A DNA stretch of 64,000 bases from Ornithodoros turicata (taxonomy: Eukaryota; Arthropoda; Arachnida; Ixodida; Argasidae): the NCBI RefSeq assembly GCF_037126465.1, contig NC_088201.1, positions 193,156,031 to 193,220,030 on the forward strand, written 5' to 3'. Position 1 is the first letter of the stretch. Each line of letters opens with the position of its first letter. The position numbers were made by a program, and so were the translations under genes. The notes under the pieces are model-generated. The model saw nothing but the letters and a program-made list of their open reading frames with translations. It did not search any database and had not been told where the DNA came from. Positions 9,891 through 21,484 of the stretch are shown here, piece by piece.

Positions 9891-12650
9891 TTAGTCTACA
9901 AGACCTTGTAAAAACTGGGTTGGTGATGAAATTTGTGTAACACAAGAGGGCAATTTGTTCCATTCTCGTACAGTGCGAGGAAAAAAAGAAAATTTAAACA
10001 CATCTTTATTGCAACGAAACTCACGGATTAATTTACTATGTTTCAGTCTTGTGGATCGGCTCGAGTTGTAAGTTAAGTAATCGCAGAACTTGAGCCCATT
10101 AGTACCGCTGACTATATCGTGCAAAAACTTGAGACGCCGAATTTTCCTTCGTTGAGCCAAGGTTGGCAAACCAGATTTAGCATAGAGTGAAGTCGAAGAT
10201 GTGTGCTGACCATATGCATTATATATAAATCGAAGGGCTTTTTTTTGCGCAGATTCTAGCATGTTAGTATGCGTCTGTACGTAGGGATCCCAAAGAATAT
10301 CCGCGTACTCTAAAATTGGCCGCACTAACGTAGTGTAAGCCGTCAGCTTCGTTGCAGACGTACAGTGGCGCATCGTCCTCCTCAGTGACCAAAGTTTACG
10401 GGATGCTTTGGTAACAACTTGTTCAACATGCTCGGCCCAGCTTAGGTTTGATGCTATTGATACACCAAGGTATTTTTGGTTCTCCACTTTACTCAACACA
10501 GTAGTGTTAATGCTATACGGAAAGGACAATGACGTTTTCTTCGTTGTAACACACATGAACACGCACTTTTTCACATTGAGCTCCATCTGCCACATTTCAC
10601 ACCACGTAACAATAGATTGCAGACAGTTGTTTAATTTGACTTGGTCGTTAGTAGTGTTTATACTAGAATACAAAATGCAATCATCAGCAAAGAAACGACA
10701 CTGGATTCCCGGAATGGCGATGCAGAGGTCATTTATAAAAATTAGAAACAACAACGGTCCAAGCACGGACCCCTGTGGTACTCCGGAGAGAACTGCCAAG
10801 GAATGCGAATGGGCTCCACCAACACTCACGAACTGTTTACGATTAGTAAGATAGGATTGAAACCATTGCAGTATACGATCATTACTTATTATGTTTTTCA
10901 ATTTATACAACAGCTTAGTGTGCGAAACTCTGTCGAATGCCTTTGATAGGTCAAAAAACACAACGTCCGTTTGACCACCTTTGTCTACAACAGAGGCAAA
11001 GTCATGAACTATGTGTACAAGTTGCGTAACTGTTGAGTAACCTCGCCTAAAGCCGTGCTGCTCTTTCACCAAGAAATCACTTTCTTCCAAAACGCTAATT
11101 ATGTGTTTAAAGACAATATGTTCCAGAACTTTGCTACTAGTACTTAGTAGTGATACCGGCCTGTAGTTAGTAATGTTTGATTTATCACCGCTTTTAAATA
11201 TTGGTACCACTTTGGCTACCTTCCAGTCAGACGGGATTTCACCCGATCTTAAACTGGATTGGTAAATGATACAAAGAAACTTTGAACACCACTCTGCATA
11301 CCGCTGTAAAAAAGCATTGGGTATCCCGTCTGGACCACACGCCTTCTTCGTGTCCAGCCGGAGGAGCCTATCTAAGACACCTTCTGTGAACACTTCGACA
11401 TCGCTCAGACCAAAGCAGGTAGAAGAGAAAGGTGGTTCTGTACAGTCGTCGTTGGTGTACACAGAGGCAAACCACCCGTTGAATTCGTCCGCGATTCTCG
11501 CGCCGTCGACAACTGCCACCCCATTGAGTTTAATCTCTTTAATCTTATTGTCCTTTTTAACCAGATGACTCCAGAACCGTCTTGGATTATGTTTAAGAAA
11601 GTTGTGCATAGTAACATTAAAGAAGTGGAAACGAGAACGGCGTACTAGTGAACGCAATTTTTGACGCAATACCGGGAGTGAGCCTTTGTGCCCTGGATGG
11701 AACCTTTCTATCCTATTTATTTTACGTTTCAACTGTAAAATCTCACGCGTTACCCAAGGATTACGCTTCTTCCGCTTCACTGTGCGCAAAGGCACAAACT
11801 TTTCGATGCACTCCAGCGCCAAATTCTTAAAGAAAAGCCACCTTTTGTCAACAGAGACTGCGGTATCCTCACAAAGCACAACAAATCGATCAAAAGATTC
11901 TTCCAGCATGTCCACAACATCAGTATCACTTGCCCTGCTGAAATCACGATACTTGTTGGTCTCAATATTTGTCCCCCACTTAATTGACATGTTCAATGTG
12001 CAAACAACTGCATCGTGGTCGGATATTCCGTCTGCGATCGACACATCAATTAGCGTATTTGCTGCAGCGTAAGATAAGAAAACGAGGTCAATCAACGACT
12101 CGCCATCATTGGTCCTACGCGTGGGAGCATCTACCACCTGCGATAAGTTGTTATCAAAAGCGATATCAGTTAAGAGCCGAGAGTGTTCACATCCGGCTGC
12201 AGGCAACATGTTTTTCCAGTCTATTAGCGGGAGGTTGAAGTCACCAGCCAAAATCACAGATGGAAATTCCTTAGATTTCGTGTCGAGAAAGTGGGACAAT
12301 TCATGAAGTACATCTGTACTTGCTCTAGGGCACCTGTAGAATCCTCCCACCAAAATCGAACAGGTGTGACTCTTTACAGCAACCCAAACCATCTCGCACC
12401 CGTGGTCATGTTCAACAACTGATGCAGAGAAGCACTCCTTAACAAGTATGGCTACACCGCCTCCACGTGAACCACGGTCACGGCGGAAAACGCTGAATCC
12501 ATCAGGAAAGATCTCGTTATCTTGAATGCTTTCGTTCAACCAAGTTTCAGTCACTACTGTAATGTCAGGATCGAACGCAAGTAATATTGACTCCAGCTCC
12601 GCCACCTTGTTGACAACACTCCTAGCATTGATATTTAGCAACCTAAAGGG
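9891..12650 (-). CDS. LINE ORF2: endonuclease and reverse transcriptase
   Basis: About 916 residues are uninterrupted from the first in-frame leucine codon at 12641. The N-terminal endonuclease shows LNINARSV, TETWL, RGGGVAILV, LAGDFNLP, LIDLVF and SDHDAVV (residues about 1-215). The reverse transcriptase follows with NYRPVSLLS, FFDLSKAFDRV, GVPQGSVLGPLLF and the catalytic FADD (about 440-690). The C-terminus is the usual CR1-like tail ending WNKLPS. The proteins nick target DNA and copy the element RNA into it. There is no ATG at the start; the frame opens just after a TGA upstream of 12650. Expression therefore probably needs -1 slippage from ORF1, or reinitiation. Confidence 0.92.
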   Translation of the reverse strand, partial: PFRLLNINARSVVNKVAELESILLAFDPDITVVTETWLNESIQDNEIFPDGFSVFRRDRGSRGGGVAILVKECFSASVVEHDHGCEMVWVAVKSHTCSILVGGFYRCPRASTDVLHELSHFLDTKSKEFPSVILAGDFNLPLIDWKNMLPAAGCEHSRLLTDIAFDNNLSQVVDAPTRRTNDGESLIDLVFLSYAAANTLIDVSIADGISDHDAVVCTLNMSIKWGTNIETNKYRDFSRASDTDVVDMLEESFDRFVVLCEDTAVSVDKRWLFFKNLALECIEKFVPLRTVKRKKRNPWVTREILQLKRKINRIERFHPGHKGSLPVLRQKLRSLVRRSRFHFFNVTMHNFLKHNPRRFWSHLVKKDNKIKEIKLNGVAVVDGARIADEFNGWFASVYTNDDCTEPPFSSTCFGLSDVEVFTEGVLDRLLRLDTKKACGPDGIPNAFLQRYAEWCSKFLCIIYQSSLRSGEIPSDWKVAKVVPIFKSGDKSNITNYRPVSLLSTSSKVLEHIVFKHIISVLEESDFLVKEQHGFRRGYSTVTQLVHIVHDFASVVDKGGQTDVVFFDLSKAFDRVSHTKLLYKLKNIISNDRILQWFQSYLTNRKQFVSVGGAHSHSLAVLSGVPQGSVLGPLLFLIFINDLCIAIPGIQCRFFADDCILYSSINTTNDQVKLNNCLQSIVTWCEMWQMELNVKKCVFMCVTTKKTSLSFPYSINTTVLSKVENQKYLGVSIASNLSWAEHVEQVVTKASRKLWSLRRTMRHCTSATKLTAYTTLVRPILEYADILWDPYVQTHTNMLESAQKKALRFIYNAYGQHTSSTSLYAKSGLPTLAQRRKIRRLKFLHDIVSGTNGLKFCDYLTYNSSRSTRLKHSKLIREFRCNKDVFKFSFFPRTVREWNKLPSCVTQISSPTQFLQGLVD

Positions 12651-13738
12651 GCGCCGTCAACACGTGTCGTATCAGACGTAAGATTGTCGACATGAATTTT
12701 GGCACCAAAGCGAAGCCGCCCAAGGAAAGGCCTAAAAAGACAGCCTTCAGGCCATACATTGGGGCAAAGAAGCCTATCAAAATCAGCCTCCTGTACCGCT
12801 ATGTGGAATGAAGCGTATGACGCATGCCTCGCGGGCAGTTTGGTACATGTAAACTGATCGTTGTTCAATGCGTTTGATACGACCTCAGACAGGTCCTCAC
12901 TAGAGGTCGAGGGATGCAGCCTGGATACAAAGATGGCTTTCTCCCGCGGAGGTTTTGCCACAGCTCGCAACTTACTGTCTTTGGATGAGCCGATCGATGG
13001 CTGGACGCGCCGTTTCGGTAGGATCATACGAAACCCTTCATCGTCCACTGGCCCCTTCGAAGTATCGATGCTCCCTGACTGCTCTGGAAACTTGTTCCGA
13101 TCATTGGTAGCCACCGTGTTGGGAAGCTGCCGTGCGATGCGACGTTGATTACCACGCTGGCCAACCATTTCTTCCGCCGGCGGTACCATCGGTGCGAAAC
13201 GAGTCAAGCTTGTCGGAGAAGCTGTCTTGGATGTCGACGAAGCAGCAGCACCATGAATTAGTACTTCCGCGTATCTGTCACACGGCGTCTTAACAGCGTC
13301 TTCGACGGTGGTTGACTGCGACATGTACCTTCGAAGAAGATCCGTGTTGCGTGAAAGATGCACAAACAGGGCACCATTTTCCGCTCGCAGGGACTTGACC
13401 TCCCTCTCGAGAGCGCTAACCTTTTCCAACAGTGTCCCTAGCAACTTGCATGCGTTCGTAGGCAGGTCATCCGTCGAAACCTGCACCCCGAAGTCAACGG
13501 CTTCTGTAGCAAGTGTGGGGGCAACGAAAGAGTCGTCAGGATTCCGTCGTTTGGTGCAGTCAGCGCACTTGAACTTGCTCACGCCTTCGCTGACAAGGAA
13601 ATCGTATTCCGCATCGGTGATGTTGACGCATTCGCAGTGAAAACTGCGGGAACAGGCTCCCGAGCAGATAATAAACTGCATGCGGCCCGACAATGAGCGA
13701 GCGCAGCAGCCACACACGTCCGCTCCGCGCGACATCAT
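12635..13738 (-). CDS. LINE ORF1: PHD-finger nucleic acid-binding protein
   Basis: 367 codons run from an ATG at 13738 to TAA at 12635-12637. Residues about 9-62 form a Cys/His cluster (CGCC, then C, AC, FHCEC, and a final CADC) that fits a PHD-type C4HC3 finger. Residues about 95-140 have heptad-like leucines (LLEKVSALEREVKSLRAENG), a likely coiled coil. The last ~100 residues (from KAIFVSRLHPSTS) look like an RRM-type fold as in other LINE ORF1 proteins. The presumed role is RNA packaging or chaperone activity. The stop overlaps ORF2 by seven bases from its nominal start. Confidence 0.88.
   Translation of the reverse strand: MMSRGADVCGCCARSLSGRMQFIICSGACSRSFHCECVNITDAEYDFLVSEGVSKFKCADCTKRRNPDDSFVAPTLATEAVDFGVQVSTDDLPTNACKLLGTLLEKVSALEREVKSLRAENGALFVHLSRNTDLLRRYMSQSTTVEDAVKTPCDRYAEVLIHGAAASSTSKTASPTSLTRFAPMVPPAEEMVGQRGNQRRIARQLPNTVATNDRNKFPEQSGSIDTSKGPVDDEGFRMILPKRRVQPSIGSSKDSKLRAVAKPPREKAIFVSRLHPSTSSEDLSEVVSNALNNDQFTCTKLPARHASYASFHIAVQEADFDRLLCPNVWPEGCLFRPFLGRLRFGAKIHVDNLTSDTTRVDGAPLGC
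12644..12650 (-). promoter_or_regulatory. Candidate -1 frameshift slippery heptamer CCCTTTA
   Basis: On the coding strand the ORF1 codons GCC CCT TTA GGT TGC TAA contain C CCT TTA, which fits the X XXY YYZ rule. Slipping back one base leads from ORF1 into AGG TTG CTA, the start of ORF2, giving ...APLRLLNINARSV. The heptamer sits six bases before the ORF1 stop. The frame offset (-1) and the absence of an ORF2 ATG both agree with this. A downstream pseudoknot or stem was not established. Confidence 0.6.
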
Positions 13739-13837
13739 GAACGACTAAAATTTTAACACAATTGGTCAGTCCTGTGGACGTACATTTCAATAAGGGACAA
13801 TAAAAGATGACTACATAAACACTCAACTTCCACAAAC

Positions 13838-16068
13838 TTTATATTCAACGTGCTGGACATGTTAGTCTGCAACCCCTGATATCGAATCAAAATGTGAGCC
13901 AGTATGGGCAACAATAAGCCAGACGACATGTAAACATGTTGCAAACCGCTGTTCCATCTTCCAAATTTGTCATGGATGTCTAGGTATTTTTGATATTTTT
14001 GAAAGTTTTTAAACATTTCCAAATCTTTTATATTCAACGTGCTGGACATCTTAGTGTGCAACCCCTGACACAATCAAAATATGAGCCAGTATGGGCTCAT
14101 GAACACACCGGTGTAACATGAGCAACAATAAGCCAGACGACATGTAAACATGTTGCAAACCGCTGTTCCATCGTACAAATTTGTCATGTACGTCCAGGTA
14201 TTTTTGATATTTTTGAAAGTTTTTAAACATTTACACATCTTTCATATTCAACGTGCTGGGCATCTTAGTGTGCCACCCCTGACACAATCAAAATCTGAGC
14301 CAGTATGGGCTCACGAACACACCGGTGTAACATGAGCAACAATAAGCCAGACGACATGTAAACATGTTGCAAACCGCTGTTCCATCTTACAAATTTGTGA
14401 TGGACATCTAGGTATTTTTGATATTTTTGAAAGTTTTGAAACATTTTCAAATCTTTTATATTCAACGTGCTGGACATCTTAGTGTGCAACCCCTGATATC
14501 GAATCAAAATGTGAGCCAGTATGGGCTCATGAACACACCGGTGTAACATTAGCAAAAATAAGACTGACGACATGTCGACAAGTTGCAAACCGCTGTTCCA
14601 TGTTACAAATTTGTCATGCACGTCTAGGTATTTTTCATATTTTTTAAACATTTACACATCTTTCATATTCAACGTGCTGGGCATCTTAGTGTGCAACCCC
14701 TGACACAATCAAAATCTGAGCCAGTATGGGCTCACGAACACACCGGCGTAACATGAGCAACAATAAGCCAGACGACATGTAAACATGTTGCAAACCGCTG
14801 TTCCATCTTACAAATTTGTGATGGACATCTTGGTATTTTTGATATTTTTGAAAGTTTTGAAACATTTCCAAATCTTTTATATTCAACGTGCTGGACATCT
14901 TAGTGTGCAACCCCTGATATCGAATCAAAATGTGAGCCAGTATGGGCTCATGAACACACCGGTGTAACATTAGCAAAAATAAGACTGACGACATGTCGAC
15001 AAGTTGCAAACCGCTGTTCCATGTTACAAATTTGTCATGCACGTCTAGGTATTTTTCATATTTTTTAAACATTTACACATCTTTCATATTCAACGTGCTG
15101 GGCATCTTAGTGTGCAACCCCTGACACAATCAAAATCTGAGCCAGTATGGGCTCACGAACACACCGGTGTAACATGAGCAACAATAAGCCAGACGACATG
15201 TAAACATGTTGCAAACCGCTGTTCCATCTTACAAATTTGTGATGGACATCTAGGTATTTTTGATATTTTTGAAAGTTTTGAAACATTTCCAAATCTTTTA
15301 TATTCAACGTGCTGGACATCTTAGTGTGCAACCCCTGATATCGAATCAAAATGTGAGCCAGTATGGGCTCATGAACACACCGGTGTAACATTAGCAAAAA
15401 TAAGACTGACGACATGTCGACAAGTTGCAAACCGCTGTTCCATGTTACAAATTTGTCATGCACGTCTAGGTATTTTTCATATTTTTTAAACATTTACACA
15501 TCTTTCATATTCAACGTGCTGGGCATCTTAGTGTGCAACCCCTGACACAATCAAAATCTGAGCCAGTATGGGCTCACGAACACACCGGTGTAACATGAGC
15601 AACAATAAGCCAGACGACATGTAAATATGTTGCAAACCGCTGTTCCATCTTACAAATTTGTCATGTACGTCCAGGTATTTTTGATATTTTTGAAAGTTTT
15701 TAAACATTTCCAAATCTTTTATATTCAACGTGCTGGACATCTTAGTGTGCAACCCTGACACAATCAAAATCTGAGCCAGTATGGGCTCACGAACACACCG
15801 GTGTAACATGAGCAACAATAAGCCAGACGACATGTAAACATGTTGCAAACCGCTGTTCCATCTTACAAATTTGTGATGGACATCCAGGTATTTTTGATAA
15901 TTTTGAAAGTTTTTAAACATTTCCAAATCTTTTATATTCAACGTGCTAGACATCTTAGTGTGCAACCCCTGACACAATCAAAATCTGAGCCATATACACC
16001 CATAACATTAGCAAAAATACGGCTGATCCATCTTGCACATTCGTAATGCACGTCTAGGTATTTTTGAT
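13838..16068. repeat. Satellite array, ~211-bp monomers in 421-bp dimers
   Basis: The word TTCAACGTGCTGG (once TTCAACGTGCTAG) recurs at about 13844, 14032, 14247, 14459, 14667, 14880, 15088, 15300, 15508, 15722 and 15937. Spacings alternate near 208 and 213 bp. Between 14240 and 15530 the monomers alternate in type: one has GATATCGAATCAAAATGTGAG and TTAGCAAAAATAAG, the other GACACAATCAAAATCTGAG and ATGAGCAACAATAAG. This gives three nearly identical 421-bp dimers. Each monomer holds the palindromic ACATGTAAACATGT or a GTCGAC variant. Minus-strand open frames of 128 codons in every dimer are a by-product of the repeat. End monomers are more diverged, as expected of array edges. Confidence 0.92.
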
Positions 16069-17111
16069 TGGAAATACTATAATCATCCATGACGATAAGA
16101 GCTTATTCGATGCAAAAGCATGGTCTTTGATGCAGATATGTTGGATGGTCCTGAAAAGGGCTTTTTTTTTCATAGACCAGGGGTAATTGAAGACGTTGAA
16201 GTAGATCAGCTTATCCTTGATTTTGTCATTTGCTCAAGGTGTAATGACATGAATGGAAAGCCTTCACTTATCACGTTGACAACCTCCTGCCGCTTGCGGG
16301 AATGGATAGAGAGAGCAGCTTTCTTCAGCAGTCTATCCAAGTTCTGATACATACATGACCAAATCTGAAATTTTGCATAACGTACCATGAAACACACATT
16401 TTTATATGCAAATAAAAAGCAGCGCAACAAAAACAAACATTACAACACCTTTCAGGAGAATACAACACCATGTGTACGTGACTGATCGAAACAGGCTCCG
16501 GCACATGCTGGTATTGGCGAGCAGTGTCTACACACACACCTGCAATGTTTGTACAATTTAGAATGGTGTCACGATCAAGCGGAACACATATACGCAAAAA
16601 AGTGCGCTTTTATGGATGAGTCTTACCCGCGTCAATCGATTCCCGATCATCCACTACTTTCACTGGCTAACCACTTTGATGTTGCAAAGGGTCAGTAGCT
16701 AAAGGTTCATCGACGTCCCCGGTTCTTCAATCGATCGGCGCCGATGAGCTCATCTTCACCGCTTAGTGACAGGGACCAGTCACTATCGCTAAATTTGCTA
16801 TCAGACATTACGACGTCGCGCGTGACAACTTTCAAGCGCAAAGCACATACACCTCCGACTGTATTGTGCATTGCGCTTCGGTCGCCCAATGGGCGAGCTG
16901 CCACCATAAATACCATAACCACGTCACATTTGACGTTGCATGAGAGGGAGTTGAATCCAGCTGCGACTTCCGTCGTCTGCTGTCACGGCATATTCCTTCA
17001 AATTTCTCGAAAACCACTTCGCTGTTCTGGTTGAAACTTCGCGACTGTATTTCTGTAGCACTCTTGAATATAATTTCAGCTAAGTTTCGGAATCGCCCGA
17101 TCTGTACGAGA
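16069..17111. other. Unassigned; one open frame 16120-16347
   Basis: A plus-strand frame of 75 codons (16120-16347) is open, but it has no recognisable domain and is the only hint of coding sequence. Near 16146-16162 GGTCCTGAAAAGGGC resembles an imperfect histone-type stem-loop on the minus strand. The end of the stretch (17095-17111) carries GTACGAGACCGTCCC, shared in inverse with 8396-8411. Confidence 0.35.
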
Positions 17112-19460
17112 CCGTCCCTTTAAGGCTACAGTATCACGGTAGCCATCTTGAATTTAGTTACGGACTTCCTACGGCGGGGCGCCACCGTCGCGGTTTCCGT
17201 TGATGACCCCATTAGGGAGAAACGCGCGTGGGACAGCTGCTGACTGGACCCTTTGACCTTGAGTCTCTTCTCTATGCTATTGTACACGGTGTTTATACGT
17301 GTGTAGAAGGGACGATTGTCTCGTAAAAGTCTTCTGAAACTGTCGTGCAAGACGGCGAGTTGATTTTCGTGCTTTCGTGTTTTGAGTAGCACGGGGGTAG
17401 CTGTCGCGCGCGTAGCGTGTGACGAAGACTGTGCAAAATATAATATATTTGAGATGTATCAAAATATATATCTCAAATGCAAAATGGTCAAGCAACCGTC
17501 ACAAAAAATGAACGCAAATACCAAATAATTGCAGTCAGCTGTGAAGAGTCTGTTCACGTGCCGATCGGTAGCAGTTTTATCTCAATACAGCTTACAGAAA
17601 AAAGGAATTATGAAATTACCTGTTGAAAATTTACTGTTGAAACTTGAAGTTCAACTTACAGTGCGCACACAAAATGATAAGCATCAAAGGAATGGCATAA
17701 CCGAAGTAAAATAGGGAAGTCGACAATTATACGCTATGTAACCTGTCCATATTCGGCATAGTAGCGGCTATGACTAGTAGGCAGTGGCGTAGCCAGACCT
17801 CCATGGTATGGGGGGCTCGATACGAAAACTCGCCCCCCTCCCCCGCTGATCCTGTGTCGACAACACACACATACTTGTGCACACTGCAAAACTGAGGATT
17901 AAAAAAAGGAACGAAAATAGTTGATTTAGACGTTCACAGTACGATTACATGTATAGGCTGTCATGACCAATGAGGTGATGTCACGAGATTGCAAGTATTT
18001 CGAAAAGCTCATACTTTGAAAACCATTCAAGAGTGCTTCTTAGATAGACGCCATGAACTGCAAGAACTTTCGCGATCGTCACACTGGTCCCCCCCCCCGC
18101 CCCACATATATTATGTTCTCGGATTTGCACGATTTGTGTGGGTCGGTCCGTGGCAGGTAGGGGGCTCGGGCCCCGCTAGCCACCCCCCCCCCCCCCCCCC
18201 GTGGCTACTCCACTGCTAGTAGATGAAGATAACTTTCTATTTGGCTGCGATTCGTGTTATCGCTTTGTGAGATGACGAGAGGTGTGATCTTGCGCCACGA
18301 AATGTGGTCATTTCACGTTTATTTCAGTCGTCTCCATCGCATTACGCGGCGCTGATTGCCCACAGTTTGTCGTGAGACGATCGTTGTACTTGCGAGTAAA
18401 CGGAGGATCCGTCTACAGACTTCAGAGTTCAATCCAAGAAATTGCATTTGCATTGCTAGATAGTTATCTTGCGACAAAAATTCCTCGTAACAAAATGGAT
18501 GCGACAGCACTCCTTCCCCTTGCCTGCATAATAAACATTTACCGTGGTGCCCCCTCCTTCCATGCTCCGATTCTTCGTTCAGTTCCCCCACATGTAGAAA
18601 ACAAAGAAACTAGTTGGAAAGAAAAAGGAACGAAGAAACAACGAACAAAGACGAACGAACGAACGAACAAAGACGCGCGTGCTCTGGGGAAGGGGATTGG
18701 CTTATATTCCTTTCTCTCTGGGCAATAGTATTCACGCCTAGCACTGACAATTGTTTTGTAACAGCCTGCTTTCCGCCCCTAACAGGCTTCGCTGTCATAG
18801 AAGTTGTCAGTGGCACTGGGAGACCGAAGTTGATTCGTCATGCGCAGCGAAGGGCGCAATTGTTATGATTCGAGCCTATTGTGATAATCGCAGTTTCATT
18901 GTGATAAGTATTATAATAATAACGGATACAGTTCTATATGCGCCATTTGACAGCAGGGCTGCTTGTCCATCGTGTAGCGAAACGATCGCAACGAAACACC
19001 TGTTGTACGAAATGCCGGAAGCGTTCATTGTACACGCACGCATTGCTTACTAGGGGCAAAAATAGGATGCTATGATTTTTCGGTGATTTTCGGACAGTGG
19101 TTTCGATCCAGAGCCAATATGTTACTCTGTGGAAACCTTGCAAGAATGTCAGAAATACACGCGGGGAGACACTCAAGAGCCAAGCTCTAAACAACAACTT
19201 TGTTGCGTTCCCCTGTGATACTCTGTTACAATGAGAAATGAGATACAACAACCGCAGTAATGTCAACGCGTGCGCATTCTCGTTGTTTTTTCCTCGGTCG
19301 TTCGTCCTGTGGCCATGTGTCACGTTGACCCGGTTGCAGCAGCACAGTGGATGCCAATCTCCTGTGAGGTGGTCCATTTCCAGGTCTCGCGTAACGGACT
19401 GTTACACTGGTTACACACTGGTCATTTCAGATCTATCCGCTGCGCCGTGGAGCACTACGT
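17112..19460. repeat. Mosaic repeat part 2, inverted copy of 6258-7875
   Basis: This is the reverse complement of 6258-7875 over most of its length, interrupted by a small hAT-like insertion at 17782-18215. Past the point where the 6.2-kb copy jumps to part 1, this copy continues into about 100 bp (19350-19460) that the third copy at 23710-23850 also has. The 6.2-kb copy is therefore probably a deletion fusion rather than the ancestral order. No intact reading frame is shared among the copies. Confidence 0.7.
17782..18215. mobile_element. hAT-like MITE with CAGTGGCGTAGCC ends
   Basis: The ends are CAGTGGCGTAGCCA and TGGCTACTCCACTG, flanked by CTAGTAGG (17774-17781) and CTAGTAGA (18216-18223), an 8-bp target duplication with one change. 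The related stretch at 7205-7245 lacks the insert. Interior G-rich and C-rich tracts (17808-17845, 18091-18104, 18182-18200) and no coding frame mark it as non-autonomous. The CAGTG ends and 8-bp duplication fit the hAT superfamily. Confidence 0.72.
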
Positions 19461-21484
19461 AGAAGGTAAAAAGCATGTTGGTTGGAACTCATCAAAGGAA
19501 GACGTCACCTTTGTCGAGAAACACGCCCCCGGGTAGCGGTAGGGATGATTTGTGTCAAATAAACCTGGGTTGCTAGTTGAACGCCGTCCGTGTCTGTCGT
19601 GTTTGTGTTCGTCCACCACGATGCGTCGCCGAGAGAGCACGAATTCAGCTGAAATCGCCCGCAGAGCGCTGTCGTCACTTCCGCACTTCGTTCGCAGACC
19701 ATGGCGCAGACGATATCCCCAGGGTGCAACTGATTTCGGTATTATCGCTGCTGAGTAGACTTTTCATGCTGCTGTCATTTGTTTTGAGCAACGACCGCTC
19801 GTCAAAAACGCTTAGGAAACGTTCCTGGGTGGGTTTCCGCGAATCTGCAGTTGTGAATGTAGAAAGGAGCGTGTAAAAAAGGGAAAAAATAGATTTCCCC
19901 CATTTCCTGTCTGTTTTCTTTTTTTCGCTAATAGAAAAATCGCGAACTCAGACTCGGTGAAAAGCATGGCGGCAAATGATGCGCAATGGTTCGTTGTGCT
20001 TTGTTTCTATGATGTTGTTTTACGCTTGATACACATAAACAACCAGTCAAGCAAATACAGTCGAAACTACAGTACGAGAATACAGTAGCATTTTAGTAGT
20101 TATATTATTTTTCTCTTTGGAATACAGCTTACTGAGGAACGTAGACCGGGACAACATCACACGCGAAATTCATACATTAGGGAAACGGCACAGGGAAATG
20201 TGACGGGGTTTTCATTTCGTCATTTCGACTGGGACATTTTACCCAACGCCGTTTCATCGAATGCCGATTTATCATCATTTGCCTTTCGTCGTCCCTCGTC
20301 TCGGGATTTTACTGTCACGCAAAGACAATTCTCCAAAGCATCGGGGTGCACAATCGGTTATGAAAAGCAGAAAAGCGCGAACGCAAATACAAGAAAACGT
20401 ACATCTGGTAAAAACGTCTGTGATCTTGTCAGCCTGCTGGCCGGCATCAGCCCCACGCCATCATCATATCTTTGTGTGCGTGTGTTGTTGTAATCTTGTA
20501 TTTTGTTTCGTTAGAACGGATGTGGAAATGTTCTCTTCCCTGTCCCGCAATGATTATACTTGAGCCACTACACGAGGAGTTCCTCGTGACATTCGCACTT
20601 TAGGAATTAGCTAGCTCTGAAATTAGCCGCAGGAATACCGCTGGTAGCCTGAATAACGCGGTCAGTCGGGGACATTTTTGGGGCGGGAACGGGACATTTC
20701 GGCGTGGAAGTTTCGGTGTACGGACTTTTTTTTTGTTTTTCGGGGATATTGTTTCTTACAACCATTCTTCGCTGTTTGCGAAGGCAACGCCGATAGCTAC
20801 TGTCATAATAATAATAATTCGAGGCTTTACGTCGCGAGACAACTGCGTTCAGTTACTGTCATGAAACAGGTTCTCCGTTCATGGGCTTATCCCCGTTACT
20901 ATATACTGAGCCTATACTGATATTATGACAATAACGTGAAGGTAATGGCAAATGCTACGAGCACGATATGGAGAAATGCAACGAAATAAAAGCAAGTTTC
21001 TCACAGACACGTAGCTGATTGACGTACTGTCACTGTGACTTCCCTGAGAAAAACATGCGACGCATATGACACGCTACTGCTATTTCCTTTTCATGTTCAC
21101 TCCCAAAATCGAAAATTCTTTTTCCACACCCAAGGTCATCGAGTATAGCTTTAGAACAGGTTTGCTAGCCAATTTTAGATAGCTTTTAATTATGACACGC
21201 AAGTACTCATAACGTTGTACTCGCGCGCTTTAGGACGAAGAGGAAAAGCCAGTTCGCCGCGTGACTCAGAAGAGGCACCCGAACATATGTATGTATATCC
21301 AATATCTTGTACATCCTCGAAGGAGGAGCAGCAGTCGCCAAGTAAAGGTGCTGCAGAGCAGTCGTGTGTTTTGAGCATGTAGACGAGCGGGAGGTTGTCT
21401 ACAGATTGAGCACGCGACCATTACGATATCCCGCGAAACGTTCGTCCTGAGTGTCAGCTGGATAGACTGCTTGCTGGGGCCTTG
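19461..21484. other. No gene recognised
   Basis: About 2 kb separates the two parts of the mosaic repeat in this copy. A 34-bp block near 20815-20850 (GGCTTTACGTCGCGAGACAACTG) recurs in diverged form near 35103-35130, which suggests fragments of one dispersed element. Otherwise only short open frames were seen. Confidence 0.4.

Larger units (their letters stand above)
9735..13838 (-). mobile_element. Near full-length CR1-like LINE
   Basis: This is a non-LTR retrotransposon on the minus strand with two intact ORFs and a short 3' UTR. The UTR holds a GGCCATCAAGAGATGGCC hairpin (near 9774-9795) and an A-rich tail of AAATAA/AAAATA repeats at about 9735-9765. ORF1 has a PHD-type zinc finger; ORF2 has an apurinic-type endonuclease and a reverse transcriptase. 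That combination is typical of the CR1 group. The 5' end lies between the ORF1 start and the satellite beginning at 13838, so the 5' UTR is at most about 100 bp unless the satellite belongs to it. No target duplication could be fixed. The absence of lesions suggests a young copy. Confidence 0.9.

Noticed and set aside
14265..15977. Repeated 128-149-codon minus-strand open frames
   Set aside because: They recur with the 421-bp period of the satellite, each begins and ends at the same place in the dimer, and they encode no recognisable domain. They are a by-product of the repeat.
13838..16068. CRISPR-like array
   Set aside because: The whole monomer is repeated, with no unique spacers between short repeats, and the context is eukaryotic. 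It is a satellite.
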